Below, one piece after another: positions 25,701 through 39,778 of a DNA stretch of 64,000 nt (positions are counted from its first letter, which is position 1; the number at the start of each line of letters is the position of its first letter). The notes below the pieces were generated by a model. The model was not told where the DNA came from and made no database searches. It was given only the letters and a program-made list of their open reading frames with translations. The DNA is taken from positions 12,107,672-12,171,671 of the forward strand of contig NC_061782.1 of assembly GCF_022458985.1 (NCBI RefSeq), read 5' to 3'. Position numbers and translations under genes: made by a program. The DNA comes from Mugil cephalus. Its lineage: Eukaryota > Chordata > Actinopteri > Mugiliformes > Mugilidae.

Positions 25701-28700
25701 GTTTTAAGGTTGCAGCTGGTGCTACTGAAGTGGCGGTGTTTGGGTCGGCATCTGAAACCTTCAGTAAAAAAAACATCAACTGCTCTATTGACGAAAGTAT
25801 GCTGAGGTTTGAGGAAGTCATTAGCGCCGCCAAAGAGCAACAGATTCCAGTCCGTGGGTTCGTTTTCTGCAGATTAATTATTACTTACAAAGCCCATATC
25901 AAACGTTTTAGCCGCTCTCTGATTTCACATCATTTTTTTTTTTTTTTTTGTCTTTCAAAGTGAAACAAAACAGTTTAACGTACTACAGTTTCTATATGTA
26001 GGAGAAAACACACAATCCAGTAATGATACCTTTGCAACAAAGCTCCAGATGTTCACTGGGTCGTATCTGTGCGTTAGTAAACCACAAGCCCAGATGGACA
26101 TTAAAGTAAAACAAACAGGGCAAGTTACCGAATATAGTTGGCCCTTCGTCATACATGGAAAAGCAAACAACTCCAGTGCATGATCTTTATAATAACGTAT
26201 ATGAACCTCTTCATCAGTTCAGGCTACAGATCAACAGCAGTTTAGTGGAAACATTGGCTTGTTTCCTGTGTCATTTTGGCAAATGACATAGATGTGAGAT
26301 TTGGATTAGTGTCTAATCACCGATCCCTCAGTCAAATCACTTGTAAATCTCTTTGTATTCTTTTGAGATTTCAGCTCACAAACAGATGAACTGATAAAAT
26401 AACAAGACCAAAAAGAAAAACGGTCAGAATCGGCTGCAGTGATCACTGAGCTTCTCACAGCTCAAATACCCCTGCAATCAGTCAAACGCACATCCCCAGA
26501 AGTGAAAACAAATACAATAATCATGAATTTTTTCCTCTTTCAGGTATGTCTCTTGTGCCCTCGGATGCCCACATGAGGGACACATTGAACCTTCCAAAGT
26601 TGCTGAGGTAGGTTTATTATTTACATTTACCATGTTCAGGTTATTTAGAAAAGCGTCTTCATCATACTTGTCTGTGGTTGAAGGATTTACAACTAAAAGT
26701 CATTCACAAAAGCAACACAATTGTCCACTGAGACATTCTGGTGTTATAATAAATGTGCTAAACAGATTTTCATAAATAAAAGTATCCCCTTGTCTCCTCT
26801 CACTTCATTGTCATGTGTGAGTTGTGGTTGATTTGCTCACATTTCAGCCAAACTTGACACTGAATTCATCATCTGACATTTCTTCCTCGGTTTCCTTCCA
26901 GTGAGAGCATTAGGTCTTGTTTTCACTCTCCTGTAGGTGGCAAAGAGACTGTATGAAATGGGATGCTATGAGATTTCTTTGGGGGACACCATTGGCGTTG
27001 GTACTCCAGGTTCCATGTTTAAGATGCTGCAGAGTGTGATGAAGGAGGTTCCTGTCGAAGCTTTAGCGGTTCACTGCCATGACACTTACGGGCAAGCGCT
27101 GCCCAACATCCTTACTGCACTTCAGGTAAGAACTCTTGATATACTGTGTGTAATAGTGACTAATGACTGATCAGAAGTAGGAAAAAAATACCGTGTCTGG
27201 CGGTTTAAAAAACTCTTAATGATTCAGTTTTGAGAAACTAAATGAAGGGTGAACAACTGAAGAGCCGAACACAGAGACATGGTTGAGAATTAAAACAGCA
27301 GTTTACTCCAGGGCCTTAAAGGAAAAATGAATCGAGGCAACAAGAAAGCAGTAATGAAATTAGGCAGAATGAAACATAGCGAGAGACGCAGCGAGGAACA
27401 ATGGAAGGAGTGAAACACTGAAACACAGGTGAATGCACATAGATGATCAGACACGGCTTCAGCGCTGATGAACTGGTACATGTACCAGAAATCTAACTTT
27501 GTAATGAAAATTCCCATCGTAAAACAAGTTAAACTTGTTACACCAGGACTTCATTTACTAGAGTTTTGGACCTTTTTCTCTTTGCTTGTTTGGCTTTCAG
27601 CTTCTGTATCTGCATAGAAAGCTATAACTATAAACTAGAAATGTGATCTAATTTTCAAAAAGGACATTTGGGACAACACAATTATGGTATTTGTCTCTGA
27701 TAAGATGGTTGCTATGTGTGATTAGGTGATTACAGAGTCACAAATTCTGGCTTTGACTTGGAAACTAGATGGTGGTGTTGAGTTCATGGCTGTCTTGTTT
27801 TTCTTTCTCTTTTTAAAGGACTGTTATGTGCACATAACAGTTGCACAGTGGAGTATAGATTTTGTCCTTTATTTTTTACTTCATAGGTTTTCAACAGGGG
27901 GCACGTGACCCCCAGGGGGTCCGTGGAGGTACTGCAGCGGGTGGGTCGCAAAATCTATACATTTTTATACATTTTCCCCACAAATTTAATTTTTAAAAAA
28001 ATACAAATTAACATAAATCCAACATATTTTAGTAAAGGGATAAATAGAGGCAGAAGATGTTATCTGGTAGGTTCAGGTGTGTTTATCTTAATATTTTAAT
28101 GCAAAATTATATATAGACATATATTAGGTAATAGATATAATAGGCTACTTAATCTCTCCATTCATTTGGAGTCCTTGGCCTGAAAAACGTTGAAGACTCC
28201 TGCTTCACTTTGTAATGTTGTAATGAGGAGGTGTTTTTAAAACAGACACAAATGACATTGGCAATGAAAGCTAGAAAGGTGCAAAGGTAAGGAAATACAT
28301 GCTCTACTTGAAATAATTAATAATTTCCCTGCAAAAAATATAAAAACTTGTGGTTTAAGTGTGGTTCTCTCTCGCAAACTGCTGCTGGGAGTCCTTAAAT
28401 GTGGCGTTGGGGGGACAACTACCTCTCTAACTGTTGGGCGGAGGGGTCTGTGAATTCTTAAATGTTCTCAGAAACCTAGACATCTTTGAAAATAGAGTGA
28501 ATCAGAGACTTGGCACATCTACAAAACCGGAGAAGTGATGTGGGGAGAAAGGTTGACAAATTTTGCCAAAAGTGGGGTCGGATCTTTCGGAGTGGACAAG
28601 CATGAGTCACACCCCAGAAATCATCCTGATTGTTGCAGGATGGATGCGGAAAGTGCCAGCACTTGTTTCGTAGAGGTCTGTAGAGGGCTCTCACATCCTG

Positions 28701-31700
28701 GCGTGGTTACAAGGGGAAGCCCGTTTAACCCAGCTGGAAGTGTAAATTCTTACTTTGGACAAGCACAAGACGGCCATGCATCATCCCCTCGATCCTTATG
28801 ATCCTCATGTGGAACTGTGTGACAGCTTTATGTCGTGCTGTTCATAGTGGCTTGGCAGAGGTTTTGGGCACCTTCACATGCACATCCTTCTCCCCGTGAT
28901 GAATATGAATATTCGTGTGGAGAGCCACAGGCCGATAATGGATAAATGCCCGGCCTGCACATAAATCAAAAGTAGTTACTCATGATGACACAAAGAGGAG
29001 CAACCAGATGTGGAGACAAAGTAGAGGTGGGGATTCTTGTTCCAAGATCGCTTTAAAGTATCTTCAGCAACTGCCAACACTGTGGCGAACAAGTCTTTTT
29101 TTTTAAGGTTTAAAATAGCTCCCAATCCATCTTTTTAGACAATTTCCGAGTCACAAGTTATATTACATACAAAAATTTCTCTCTTTGTTTGTACAAAGAT
29201 AATGATAAATGTGTATTACTGCTGGAATAAAGCAAAACTTCATTAATATTTAACCAAGGCATTAGTTTTGCCCTTTTAAACTTGATTCTAATCATATTAA
29301 TTGACTTTTTTTTGTGTTTACGAACTTTGCCACAAACCTGACTCCGTGTCAGTTTATGACAGCGTGAATGTGTCCTCTGTTGTGTGCGTAGGTTACAATG
29401 GCGCACACAGAAAACCAGGAATCATCTGTCAGCGAGGAAGAGGGACATTAAGAAACATGATCTGAGCCTCTCCACAAAGAAAGATGATTCACAAAAAAAA
29501 AGAAAGAAAAAAAAATCCCAGAATCCATACATAAGACATCCATGCAGTGAAGTGGAGGAAAAATCTGAGCTACAGTAACACACTCTTTTATATAAACATC
29601 ACAAAACTGTTAACTGGGCTGTGTACCTGTGTGGAAGAGCCAGTTGTTAGAGTGTTTTTTAACCACTAAACTTGACATGCGTCCAGACATAAAACAGAGG
29701 TAACACAGATATGGCTGTATCAGTTCTCAGCAGCACATTGTCACCGCGGAGAAGCGCACTCATTGGGGGCTGGGTGGGTCAACAGATGTGAGGGGGTCAG
29801 TACAAAGGCTCACCTATTCAGTGTCTATTGGACAAAGCAGCAGAGAGCGAGGTGGATAGAAGGGCCCTGGGGGACTCCTAACTCGTCTGTCGCTTGGCTG
29901 TTGAACTTCTGACAATGCTGCGCTTAAAGGCCGGTGGAAAATGATCCTATCATTTGCTCAGTGCCGGCCTCGTGAGGAATGGAGCTGCAGACCAGGCTCT
30001 AAAAAACTTCGGTAGCACTTTCATTTTACCGGACTGTAAATAAATGGTGCGCAGAAATAATTACACTTTTTTTTTTTTACGTTTGCATAAACTACTGCAA
30101 AATTGCTGCGGTTATTATATGAATTTACGGCGCTCTGGTCCAGCGCCAAGAGCAACAAAGAACTAGAAACACAGAGTTATACACACACAAAACTTAAAGT
30201 TAACAGATTCATTTTCTGATATTTACGCCGAACAACAGAAGCCCAGTTTTTATTTCCTGCTGCGGGCCTACATAAACTAAAAATGTATTTATCAAATAAG
30301 CATTAACATATTAATTAAATTCACATTAATGGCGAGAATCGTGAAGAATTAACACACTGCAGTTTATCGTAGCATAACTTTAGATAGGAGCTCATTAATT
30401 TGTACAAAAACTTAAAAAAACGATTAACTGGCTGGTCAAAAAACACCCATATCTATCAGAAACCAAACTTTTACGGATGGTTTTCTCCTGGTCCATTCAG
30501 CGCTGTACCACTGTGTAAACAGAAGGGCGATATTTTTAAAGTCAGCTCTTATTATGGATGGCGAAGTGGAAAAAAAAAAAAAAAAATGCGGAGAATTCCT
30601 CTGTGGATCATACTTAGAATGATTCATCACAGCTGTCCACAGAAAATAATAGCAGCCAGGGATATTTAGCTTACCATTTGCTCACCTATAAACAAGAAGG
30701 AAATGAAAGATTTTATCATAGCTTTTCATTACTGTGTGCCAGAACTCCACACCACCAACCGGGAGAGAAATGAATTCCCCCAGCGCTGTCAGCCCTGAGT
30801 CACATCTTTTGTTCCTGATAAAGACATTCCTTAGTCTTTGTACCTTTTCCTTTTTTTTTTCCCCAGGAGGTCTGGGGGTGCTTTGTTACAAACCTTCTCT
30901 GGCAGGTCACACAATGACAATGTATGTACTTAGATTTCACAGGCTTGGCAAGGAAAATTATTTATTCTTTCCCCCCCAATTTCGGTGTATTGTGCACTAC
31001 GGGGGAATACAGTCTAACCAGTTTGGGCTCTCGGCTAACAATGACATTCATCATCATCATCATCATGCAGTGTGTTCTCTGGTCTCCCGTTCAATTAACT
31101 GTCATTCGGTGTGCTACTGTAATTCTGGTGATTGGATAATGTTCGTAAATCTCCATGTTGGCCTCATAGACAGAAGTTGAGACGTAGATTATGTTATAAT
31201 GGCCAGTTATAATATTTCAATTCTCTCCTGTTGATGGTGAAGTGCGATTGTTCAGAGGAACTGGCTGCACGTTTAAAGCCAATAATAAAACATATAGTGA
31301 TACAGTTGTATTCTGTTAAACCACAAAATGTTAATGCTAAATGTTAGTCTATAAATAATAACAAAGGAGGCCTCGTTAGGTAAGAATTCTCCTTAGGTTC
31401 AGACACAAGTCTTTACTTTAAAATCAGAATAATTAATTCACTATTAATGATTTCATTTCAGACGATATTGATGTTAATCTTAATGCTCTTCTATTTTTGT
31501 ACGTTTTTTTTTTTCTTTCTTTTTTCGTGTTTTTGGCTGATCCAACTAAGCATATTTCCAGTTTCCAGGATGTTAAAATAAAACATGCTTTAATGTGACA
31601 TTGCGCTCTCCCTCTTGCGCACCGCGGAGTTTCATCTGAGCTTTGAAAAACCTAAAATGGAAACATTTCAAAGCACCAGGATTTATTGGGGGATGACAAA

Positions 31701-32859
31701 TTGCTTTGATAGTTATTCTAAACTCAGCGTGATCCACGGAACAAGGTGATGCAGACGGCTGAACGTCTCGATCATATTGCTCCGACTTGTTGCTTAAAGA
31801 AGTCCTGACATAAAAATGGAATTTATTTATTCTCTAGATGTTTGGTTCGTGCGTCTCAGGGCCGAGCTCCGATGTCTGCACTCTGCTTTCTCGTTGCGAA
31901 CTCCTGTTTGTGTTCCTGGAAAGAGGCGGTAAATGTGTCAGCACCTGTGAAAGTTTCTTTCACGTTATGCAGAAAGGGCTAAAGCATCACTGCTGAATGG
32001 ACACTTTGACTCCCTGACGCAGTTATAAAACCAAAATGGGACCATGTCCATCTTCAGCCTTGTCCACTCAGAGTGTAGAATAATGTCAGTAAGCTTATTT
32101 TCAATCATGCAAGTTTCAAAATGTCAGGAATGCATTGTTTTTATATGGCCACAGCTCACGGAATATGGCTTTTTAACACTGAGCACACATCTGGTTTCTG
32201 GGCAGTGTGAACCTAACTGAGCGTTGGCAAGCTCAGGCTGCTGACCACCAATTCCTCCGTGATTAGAGTCCAGAGGTACGGGGCACGCTGCTCAAGGGTT
32301 TGTTTTGTTCCTCTCGGAAACGGCGCGCTGAAGGACCGTGGCCTTACATGGGGTAGCAGCTGAAAGTGAGAGGATTGGCATGGCAGATCACAATTCTGTG
32401 TTTATACTACAAAAAATCCTGCCTAGTACAATATCCTGCCCTGGATTTAACCAAGGTCTGGAAATCTCGTGCAGTGCACACACTGGAGTAGATCTCCTAT
32501 TCCCTCTACCCACCTCCTCCTCTTCCTCTGCCAACACAAACAGCAATTACGGCTGGCTCAGACAGCCCCTGGAAGAAGTAGGTTTTTGTGTGGAGGCAAA
32601 GCAACCAGTTAGCATCATTGTTCCTTAAAAGCAAAGGAGTTTTTTTTTTAATTTAGTTTGCTTTGTCCCACTCAGCGGGGAGGAAGTCCTTCATGACCCG
32701 GTGTCACTGAGAGCATTAGTTTGTTAATTTTGTCTCACTGTAGGATCCTCAGACATCTGGCTCTGCCACGGAAGCTGGAAAACATCTTTAATATTCTCAT
32801 GACAATCTCCGGGACATGTGGAAAACATCCCAAGACCTTAGCCCGTAATGACTTCATCG

Positions 32860-32890
<31 letters not shown>

Positions 32891-34441
32891 TGAAAACAAA
32901 GGTTATACTCGAGGTTCATTTGTACATTTACATGGATCCGAAAAAATTGCAAAATGGATTTGTATAAATGTAGCGTAGACACCGAAAACTAAAAAAAGAG
33001 AGAACGAGCGAGTGGCAGATTAATATTTGCTAAGCCGCGTTTTAAAATGCTTGGTGAGCCGTCCAACAAAAGCAATGAAGTGAAAAGAAAAACTGAAAAC
33101 GCACCATTAATTTTCATTTGGAGGCCAGACACTTGCTCTTGAAGGCAGTAAGAAAAACAAACCGTGAAAAACATTTTATTTTTTTTCCCACAGTGATGTT
33201 GATTATAAGCAGCAAGTGATCCAAACAAAGTAAACAACCTTGAAATATGTCTTCCATACCTTCTTACATTTTTCAAGACCGGAGCAGGAACATGGAGATC
33301 AGTGAAATACATATTATATAAATAGTTATCTTTGTGAAACGCATTATATCATCATAGCAGTAGTAATGTTACACCCACAGGTTTGTTGGTACAGTGTGAG
33401 ATGGCACTTTCCAACCAAGGGGGGAAAAAAAGTCCTCTCAGTGTGGTAAGAAAGTGAATCCCCATGGTTAAGGCCGGAGTAGCGCTGTAAAAACATGAGT
33501 AACCAGGAGAATCAGAAACACATGAAAAGCTCTGTTCAGCATTTATAATGTTCCTCTCTTATGAACAAGGCCGTAATTATGTGGTGCTGGTGGTCGAAGC
33601 TGACAAAGAGGATGACTAAGCCATACTGCGGGACATTGTGTGCCCACTCATCCTCAAGATATATAAGCCCACATTTCTCCGAAACAGCTGTAAAACACGA
33701 CCGCAGGCCTGGCAAGGTGCGCTGCACCAGGCCGAAACAGTCCCGCAGAACAAGGCTCTTTGTTTCTAGATTTTACCTGAGGTGACGCGCTGCAACTTCT
33801 CAATGTGTCTGTTGTTTTGTCCTTGCAGATGGGGGTCTGTGTGGTGGATTCAGCTGTAGCTGGGTTGGGCGGTTGCCCCTACGCGCAGGGCTCATCTGGT
33901 AATGTTTCGACAGAGGATGTTCTTTACATGCTCCACGGCATGGGCATCGAAACAGTGAGTCTCCGCGGTGCATTCGGTGGATTTTATGCGTCTGCAAATC
34001 CCACCGAAACCAAAATCACACAATCATTCAGACCTCATTTACATAAACAGATCGCTCTGCAAACATACGGCTCTGCAAATGTTTATTTTGTAATATCAGT
34101 GGTTTTACACGACTGGTGCGAGACCACTGTGCTATGCGCCCCCTTCTCGGAGGCAATTTATTTAACACTTCCTACCCCTGCTGGCGGAATATTTTCACTG
34201 CAGTTTACCCTCACCTGTTGTGCACACCCATTTAAATTCATGAGCAGCTTTTTCCCCCCTGACAGCAGACATGCTGTAGTTGTGAAGACAAAATCCCACT
34301 GCAGAGATTGCATTTTAACTGATATTTTTCTTGCAGGGTGTGAACCTCGGCAAAGTCACGGAGGCCGGTCACTTCATCTGCAATGCTTTAAATCGCAAGA
34401 CGAACTCCAAGGTCGCCCAGGCAAGAAGCAGGACCCTGTGA
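22771..34441 (+). CDS. hmgcll1: 3-hydroxymethyl-3-methylglutaryl-CoA lyase-like 1
   Basis: Cleaves HMG-CoA to acetyl-CoA and acetoacetate, the last step of leucine breakdown and ketone-body synthesis, as the extramitochondrial isoform. Nine coding exons: 22771-22866, 24426-24503, 24983-25090, 25433-25528, 25709-25857, 26544-26607, 26937-27125, 33829-33954 and 34337-34441. They total 1011 nt, or 336 aa. The protein starts MGNVP, a myristoylation-type N-terminus known in mammalian HMGCLL1 and not a mitochondrial presequence. Visible catalytic motifs are [10 protein letters not shown] (Arg-Asp pair), VHCHDTYGQ (metal-binding His-X-His) and the GLGGCPYA loop with the active-site Cys. The C-terminus (SRTL) is not a peroxisomal signal like the CKL of HMGCL. 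The donor after exon 5 (GTTCGT) is weak, but the frame requires it. The TIM-barrel fold appears intact. Confidence 0.98.
22867..24425 (+). other. hmgcll1: hmgcll1 intron 1
   Basis: A 1.56 kb phase-0 intron separating the myristoylation exon from the catalytic body. It is AT-rich, with several poly-A/T runs and repeated GCTAGCT/GTTAGC words near 23690-23770. No exon or transposon was identified. Confidence 0.85.
27883..28205. mobile_element. Non-autonomous DNA transposon, possibly hAT-like
   Basis: The left end reads AGGTTTTCAACAGGGGG. The right end, on the opposite strand, reads GCAGGAGTCTTCAACG, so the ends form imperfect inverted repeats sharing CTTCAAC/TTTCAAC. The left part contains gtccgtggaggtactgcag and gggtcgcaaaatct; both blocks recur at about 55600-55640 in another copy. 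There is no transposase frame. The CAGGGG-type end suggests hAT, but the family is inferred. Confidence 0.65.
31049..31066. repeat. (ATC)n microsatellite
   Basis: About six ATC units in hmgcll1 intron 7. A simple repeat. Confidence 0.9.
32860..32892. repeat. Poly-T tract followed by (TG)n
   Basis: About 18 T followed by seven TG units, in hmgcll1 intron 7. Low-complexity sequence. Confidence 0.95.
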
Positions 34442-35071
34442 CGTGTCTCTTTGGAGGAATAATATTTAAAAATGTGACTGTGCTCCCTTTAAAGTGCTTC
34501 CTTCTGTATTGCTGCCTTCAGATTCTTTGCCTATGCTTCTCTATTTGACGTACGTTGCTCGTTTTGTCTGATGTATCTCAAAAGTATCGCCTCTCTCAGT
34601 TTTAGTTTCTTGAGTTTAATCAAGCAGGAAGGGATTTTATGATCACCTCTTATTCTCTTAGATATATTTTATGCTCATTTATTTAGACTGGAAAGAGAGG
34701 TGGAGGTGGAGAATACCGACTTTTAAAGTGTTTGTCAATGGGGAACTACTCGCTCCTATTTTAAAACCATCTAACATTTAATGCCACACACTTTATTACT
34801 TGGCAAAGCTCAGTGGCCTTATAAAAATCACGTAACAGAATGAAAATTTAGCCTGCTTTGGCTACTCGGAGAACTCCATTTGTCATCATCACAGGTGTGT
34901 GACATCTCCTTCGGCACTTTACTTCTCCAAATACCTTGGCCCACTTGGTCGGGTCTTGTATAAATAGTTTGGTTGTTTTGTATTTAAAGCTTCATTTCCC
35001 TGACATAGGTCAAATGGGGGTTAATTTTCTCATGCCTCTCTTGTCCCGACATCCTACTGTGCTATACGTAG

Positions 35072-35148
35072 AATAAAAATAAAAATGTTTGAAAATTGAA
35101 ATAAATCAGCAAAATCGTTGTGAAAATCATGCTAAATAACCGAATAAA
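35072..35148 (+). terminator. hmgcll1: Cluster of hmgcll1 poly(A) signals
   Basis: Three AATAAA hexamers at about 35072, 35100 and 35143, 630-700 nt after the stop codon at 34441, in AU-rich sequence. The cluster makes a 3' end at about 35.1-35.2 kb likely. Confidence 0.65.
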
Positions 35149-36289
35149 GACTGAACTGGGGAAAAAAAAGAAAACTGCGGCGGATGTCTTTATTGAATTA
35201 GTATGCCGGCGTGATGCAAATTAGGGGGGAAAAACACCCTCTCAACTCTATTTAAATTAATGTGGGAGAAAACTTCATTTGCACAAGTCTATTAAAATGT
35301 GCTACTCACAGTCGTCATCTTATCCACCAGAAATTATACAGTCATTAATTATGCCGTTGCATCTGCTCGGAGATTTGTTTTGGATAAGGTTTTTTTCTTG
35401 TTTTGTGCGGATCTGCTTGTAGAAAGAGGGAAATGAGATGGCATCAATCCAGTCATGAGCAGCGTTTGAACAATGTGATGAACGTGCAACAGGAGGAATC
35501 GCATGAAAGACGGAAAACAGTGAAAGTCTCTTACGGTTTTAAACGGGAAGATCCGATTGTCAGTAAACTATAGTGCACAGAATAAAGGTTTTATGCACTT
35601 TTAAGCTAGTGGTTGTAGCATTCTGAACAATATTCCTCACAGTGGGATCTGGCTCAGACTGTATGTTTTCAGATTTATACTCGTATATTACCGGAGGCAT
35701 GGCGACCTGCAAAACAGATCAAAATGGAAGATTGTAAATTCGCAGTTACGGCCTCTGGCTTGTGCCACAGTTGAATTCAACTCCTGCTACCGTGCTGGTG
35801 TTTTAGCTGACATGATTACCGTGGTGATCACACCAGTAGCATGTAAGTGTGCCGACTATAAGGAAATGTTAGATTAGATTTCAATGCAATCCAACACATT
35901 AAGTGGACGCACATTAGCAAACATTACTCACACAGATTCACACAGAAGGCATTTATCTCAGAACATTCATGTTCATGCATAAATTACGAGGAACAATCCA
36001 CTCGATTTTTATTCTTGCAGCACACAAGCATTTGGTGGAAATTGCTGTTATCTTTGAGCCTCGCCCCCGTTCTCTCTGCCCTGCAGGAGCTTCCCCTTGA
36101 TAAGTTGAGTTGACTGCAGGGCAAATGAAACTTTAAATATGTTGCGAGTACTCAGCACAGAGAGGACCAGGAGTTCATTTGCACGTGTTCAGACTTCACC
36201 ATCTGAGAAAGACGTTGAGCATTTGTTAACCTTTCAACGCGTTAAAGTAGCACGGTGTCCAAAGCACAAATGAGCCTGATGTCATTACT

Positions 36290-36590
36290 TTTGCAGGTGT
36301 TTGGAACTTTTGAAAATATCTGTAATGGGACTAAAAACAGGATAAATTCATCCTGACAGGGATCTCTGCACCAAATTCTGTGCCAATTTGGCCAATGTTT
36401 TTTTTTAGATAGCTGAAGGAGTGAAAACTTCGGTGTGCTAATGGTGCTACGTGAGAAGTCCACACTCATTATTCTGGGAACTCACATTGTATATTTCATT
36501 AAAAATCCATCCAGTAGCTGTTGAGATACTCCAATATGGACTTAAGTGGACCTGCTGAGTCATTGCCACACCTAGAACCACTCTGGCTTT
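36290..36590 (+). repeat. Degenerate fish interspersed repeat
   Basis: Contains AATCCATCCAGTAGCTGTTG and nearby blocks (ctgcaccaaattctgtgccaa, tattctgggaactcacatt) in the order of a widespread fish repeat that I recall as having tandem versions of the sentence-like block ending gttgagatatt. The family class is uncertain. It lies between hmgcll1 and gfral. Confidence 0.6.
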
Positions 36591-37154
36591 GATTCAAAAG
36601 ACATAGATAAAAGCTGACAGAGGAGCACCCCTCATGGTGCCAGCAGAAGCCATCACACAACACCGAGGGTCTGATCTACTGAAGGTTTGCAAAAACGTAC
36701 ACAAACGTCATTTCACACTCAGTCCGTTTGCTTGTTTGGCTGCACATATGGGTATTTCTGACGGAATATGCAAAATATTGGACAGAGAAGATGCATATAG
36801 ATTATTTAGCACATGTAGTGTGATTTACCAAAGCTGAAGCTAATTACGGTGATTGTTAGTTGTGCCTATATTTAGCACATTTGAAAGTCTTAACTGGCAC
36901 AAACAGCAGTGGCATAAATGACTGTGATTACTGTTGTGAAGAGGAGGCGTAGGCACAACGAAAGCCAACAGAGTGAACGAATCTTTTTTGCTCGCGTCAA
37001 TAATTGTCATCTTTTTTATTTGCTGAGTTTTTTTCCCATTGCGTTTCTCCTTTGTTAATATTTCTTCCAAGTCCATGGCTTCAAATTTCATTTTGCGCTT
37101 TCGTACAGTCTCCTCTCCCGCATTCTCTCTGGTGGAAGACAGTAACGGACTAAT

Positions 37155-37189
37155 TTCTTCTTCTTCTTCTTCCGTTTTTTTTTTTTTTT

Positions 37190-37197
<8 letters not shown>
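37155..37197. repeat. (TTC)n and poly-T tract
   Basis: About six TTC units (37155-37172) followed by a run of about 23 T, next to the left end of the Tc1 element. It may be part of, or an insertion hotspot for, that element. Confidence 0.9.
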
Positions 37198-38225
<1,028 letters not shown>

Positions 38226-39778
38226 ATAGAGATATAAGACAGTATGCAATATGTAAATATATGTGTATATGAACACTTTATTTTATTTACTTCTCAGGTG
38301 TTTCCATCTGATTCATTTGATTTCCTTTTCCTCTTTGGCATAGAGGCCACATAAACAAGCACTGCATTGTGTGCAAAGAAAGAAAGAAATGTATGCTTGC
38401 CTATATTTACTCCGATACCAATCTATAATTCCACCCTGCAAATATAACCGTCTCCCAGGACTTCACATGCACTTGTCCTGATTACGGCAATGCTTTGTCA
38501 CCACTCAGACCTCCTCGTCCTCTGAATAGTTCACAATGCCGCGGAAACTGCCATGAGAAGGTCAAAAAAGAGAGAATATATTATGGCTGTCTTTCCCTCC
38601 CTTTCACTGGATGATTTTTGCCCCAGCCATTTCATATCTCGTCTTTATGCCAAAGGTGAGAGATCTGATATCATCTGGCCAAAGGCTCCTGTCAGTCCCA
38701 GCAGAACCAGGATTAAGTGCGACTTTGACAAGGTTTTCTCAGCAGCTGTCACTGAACCGAGGCAGGTACCCGTGTAATTTTGTCACCATTCCCAGTTTCA
38801 GATTAAAACACAAAAATTTACAGTAATACTTCTTTATTTTCTACAACACGTGACTTCTGATATTATAAAGTATTTTAACCAAATTAAGGGACTTAAAGGT
38901 CTTCAGAGTGATGTTTATTAGTACATACAGGGGGATCAGCACAGAGATGAACAGAGCGTGCTAAACCACCACAAACGACAACTGACAACCTAAAGAAAAC
39001 TCATGTCTGACTTATATGAGAGAGTTTCTCCTTGCCTTCCTGCTTGTTCCAGCGGTTTCAGACGGGTTTTGCAAAGCGTCTTGAGACAATTTGTAATGTA
39101 ACTGAATTAAATTGATGTTTTGTTAATTTTGTTAATAGTGAACCAATCGACCTCTGTTTGGTTTTGTCTATAAGGACAGAGATTTATTTTGTAAGTCAAG
39201 TTACTTATGTTTTTTGAGCTCTGAAGATCACAACAGCATCTTAAACCATAAACAGTCAGACTCCTCTGATAAAAGGTTAGCTAAAAAACACTATAATAAA
39301 ATCATATTACATCCGACAATGCTCTAAGCGTCTTTGGAGGATTTATGATGTGCACCGTGCTTATTAAATTAGTTAAATGTCATGCAATATCATCTGAGAA
39401 CGATTTAATTGGTCCCAAATTCACTTAGTATGAGACCACACAAACAGTAAGAGTCTTAACGGACAATCTATCTACAAGAAGAACAAGGGCTCCAGCAACA
39501 GACAGTATGTCCCCCACTGAGTCCTGATCTCTGCATCATCAATCACCTACCAAGTACCTTGAAGAACAAAAGTGCACTTAAGATAACTGCCGCTCTTCTA
39601 AGGTTTGTTTGTAGTTTTTTTTTTTCGTTTGCTGCATTTTGTATGACGTTAACAGCGACATTAAAACTACAACTGGATGTTATTTAAAGCAATTCATATC
39701 CCTGTCAACATTGTGAATAGTGTTATACGTGCAACAAGCACAAAATGTTCGTGAGTTAATCACGTGGACTGATGAACT
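38226..39778. other. Intergenic DNA and presumptive gfral 3' UTR
   Basis: No exon seen. The right part should be the gfral 3' UTR (transcribed leftward). Possible poly(A) hexamers on the minus strand are ATTAAA at about 39404-39409 and AATAAA at about 39183-39188; neither stands out. A retroposon-like tail is at about 39005-39115. Confidence 0.45.
39005..39115 (+). repeat. LINE/SINE 3'-tail-like fragment
   Basis: Reads tttctccttgcc..., then aaagcgtcttgagacaa, then ctgaattaaattgatg. This has the AAGCGCCTTGAGACGA...AAATTGAATTGA shape of a common fish retroposon 3' end, here degenerate. A related tail is at 58640-58790. Confidence 0.55.

Larger units (their letters stand above)
27126..33828 (+). 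other. hmgcll1: hmgcll1 intron 7 (largest intron)
   Basis: A 6.7 kb GT-AG phase-0 intron, about 57% of the gene. It holds an inverted-repeat element at about 27883-28205, an ATC microsatellite (31049-31066) and a poly-T/TG tract (32860-32892). The segment at about 28870-28990 is complex sequence and could be conserved. No additional exon was seen. Confidence 0.8.

Noticed and set aside
32338..32628. A 96-aa open frame in hmgcll1 intron 7
   Set aside because: No similarity to any family I recognise, Ser-rich low-complexity stretch, no convincing splice sites.
33805..34548. A continuous 247-aa plus-strand open frame
   Set aside because: It is hmgcll1 exon 8, intron 8 and exon 9 read through by chance. 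The exon edges (33829-33954, 34337-34441) fit the enzyme family and the intron part does not; the last exon is in a different frame.
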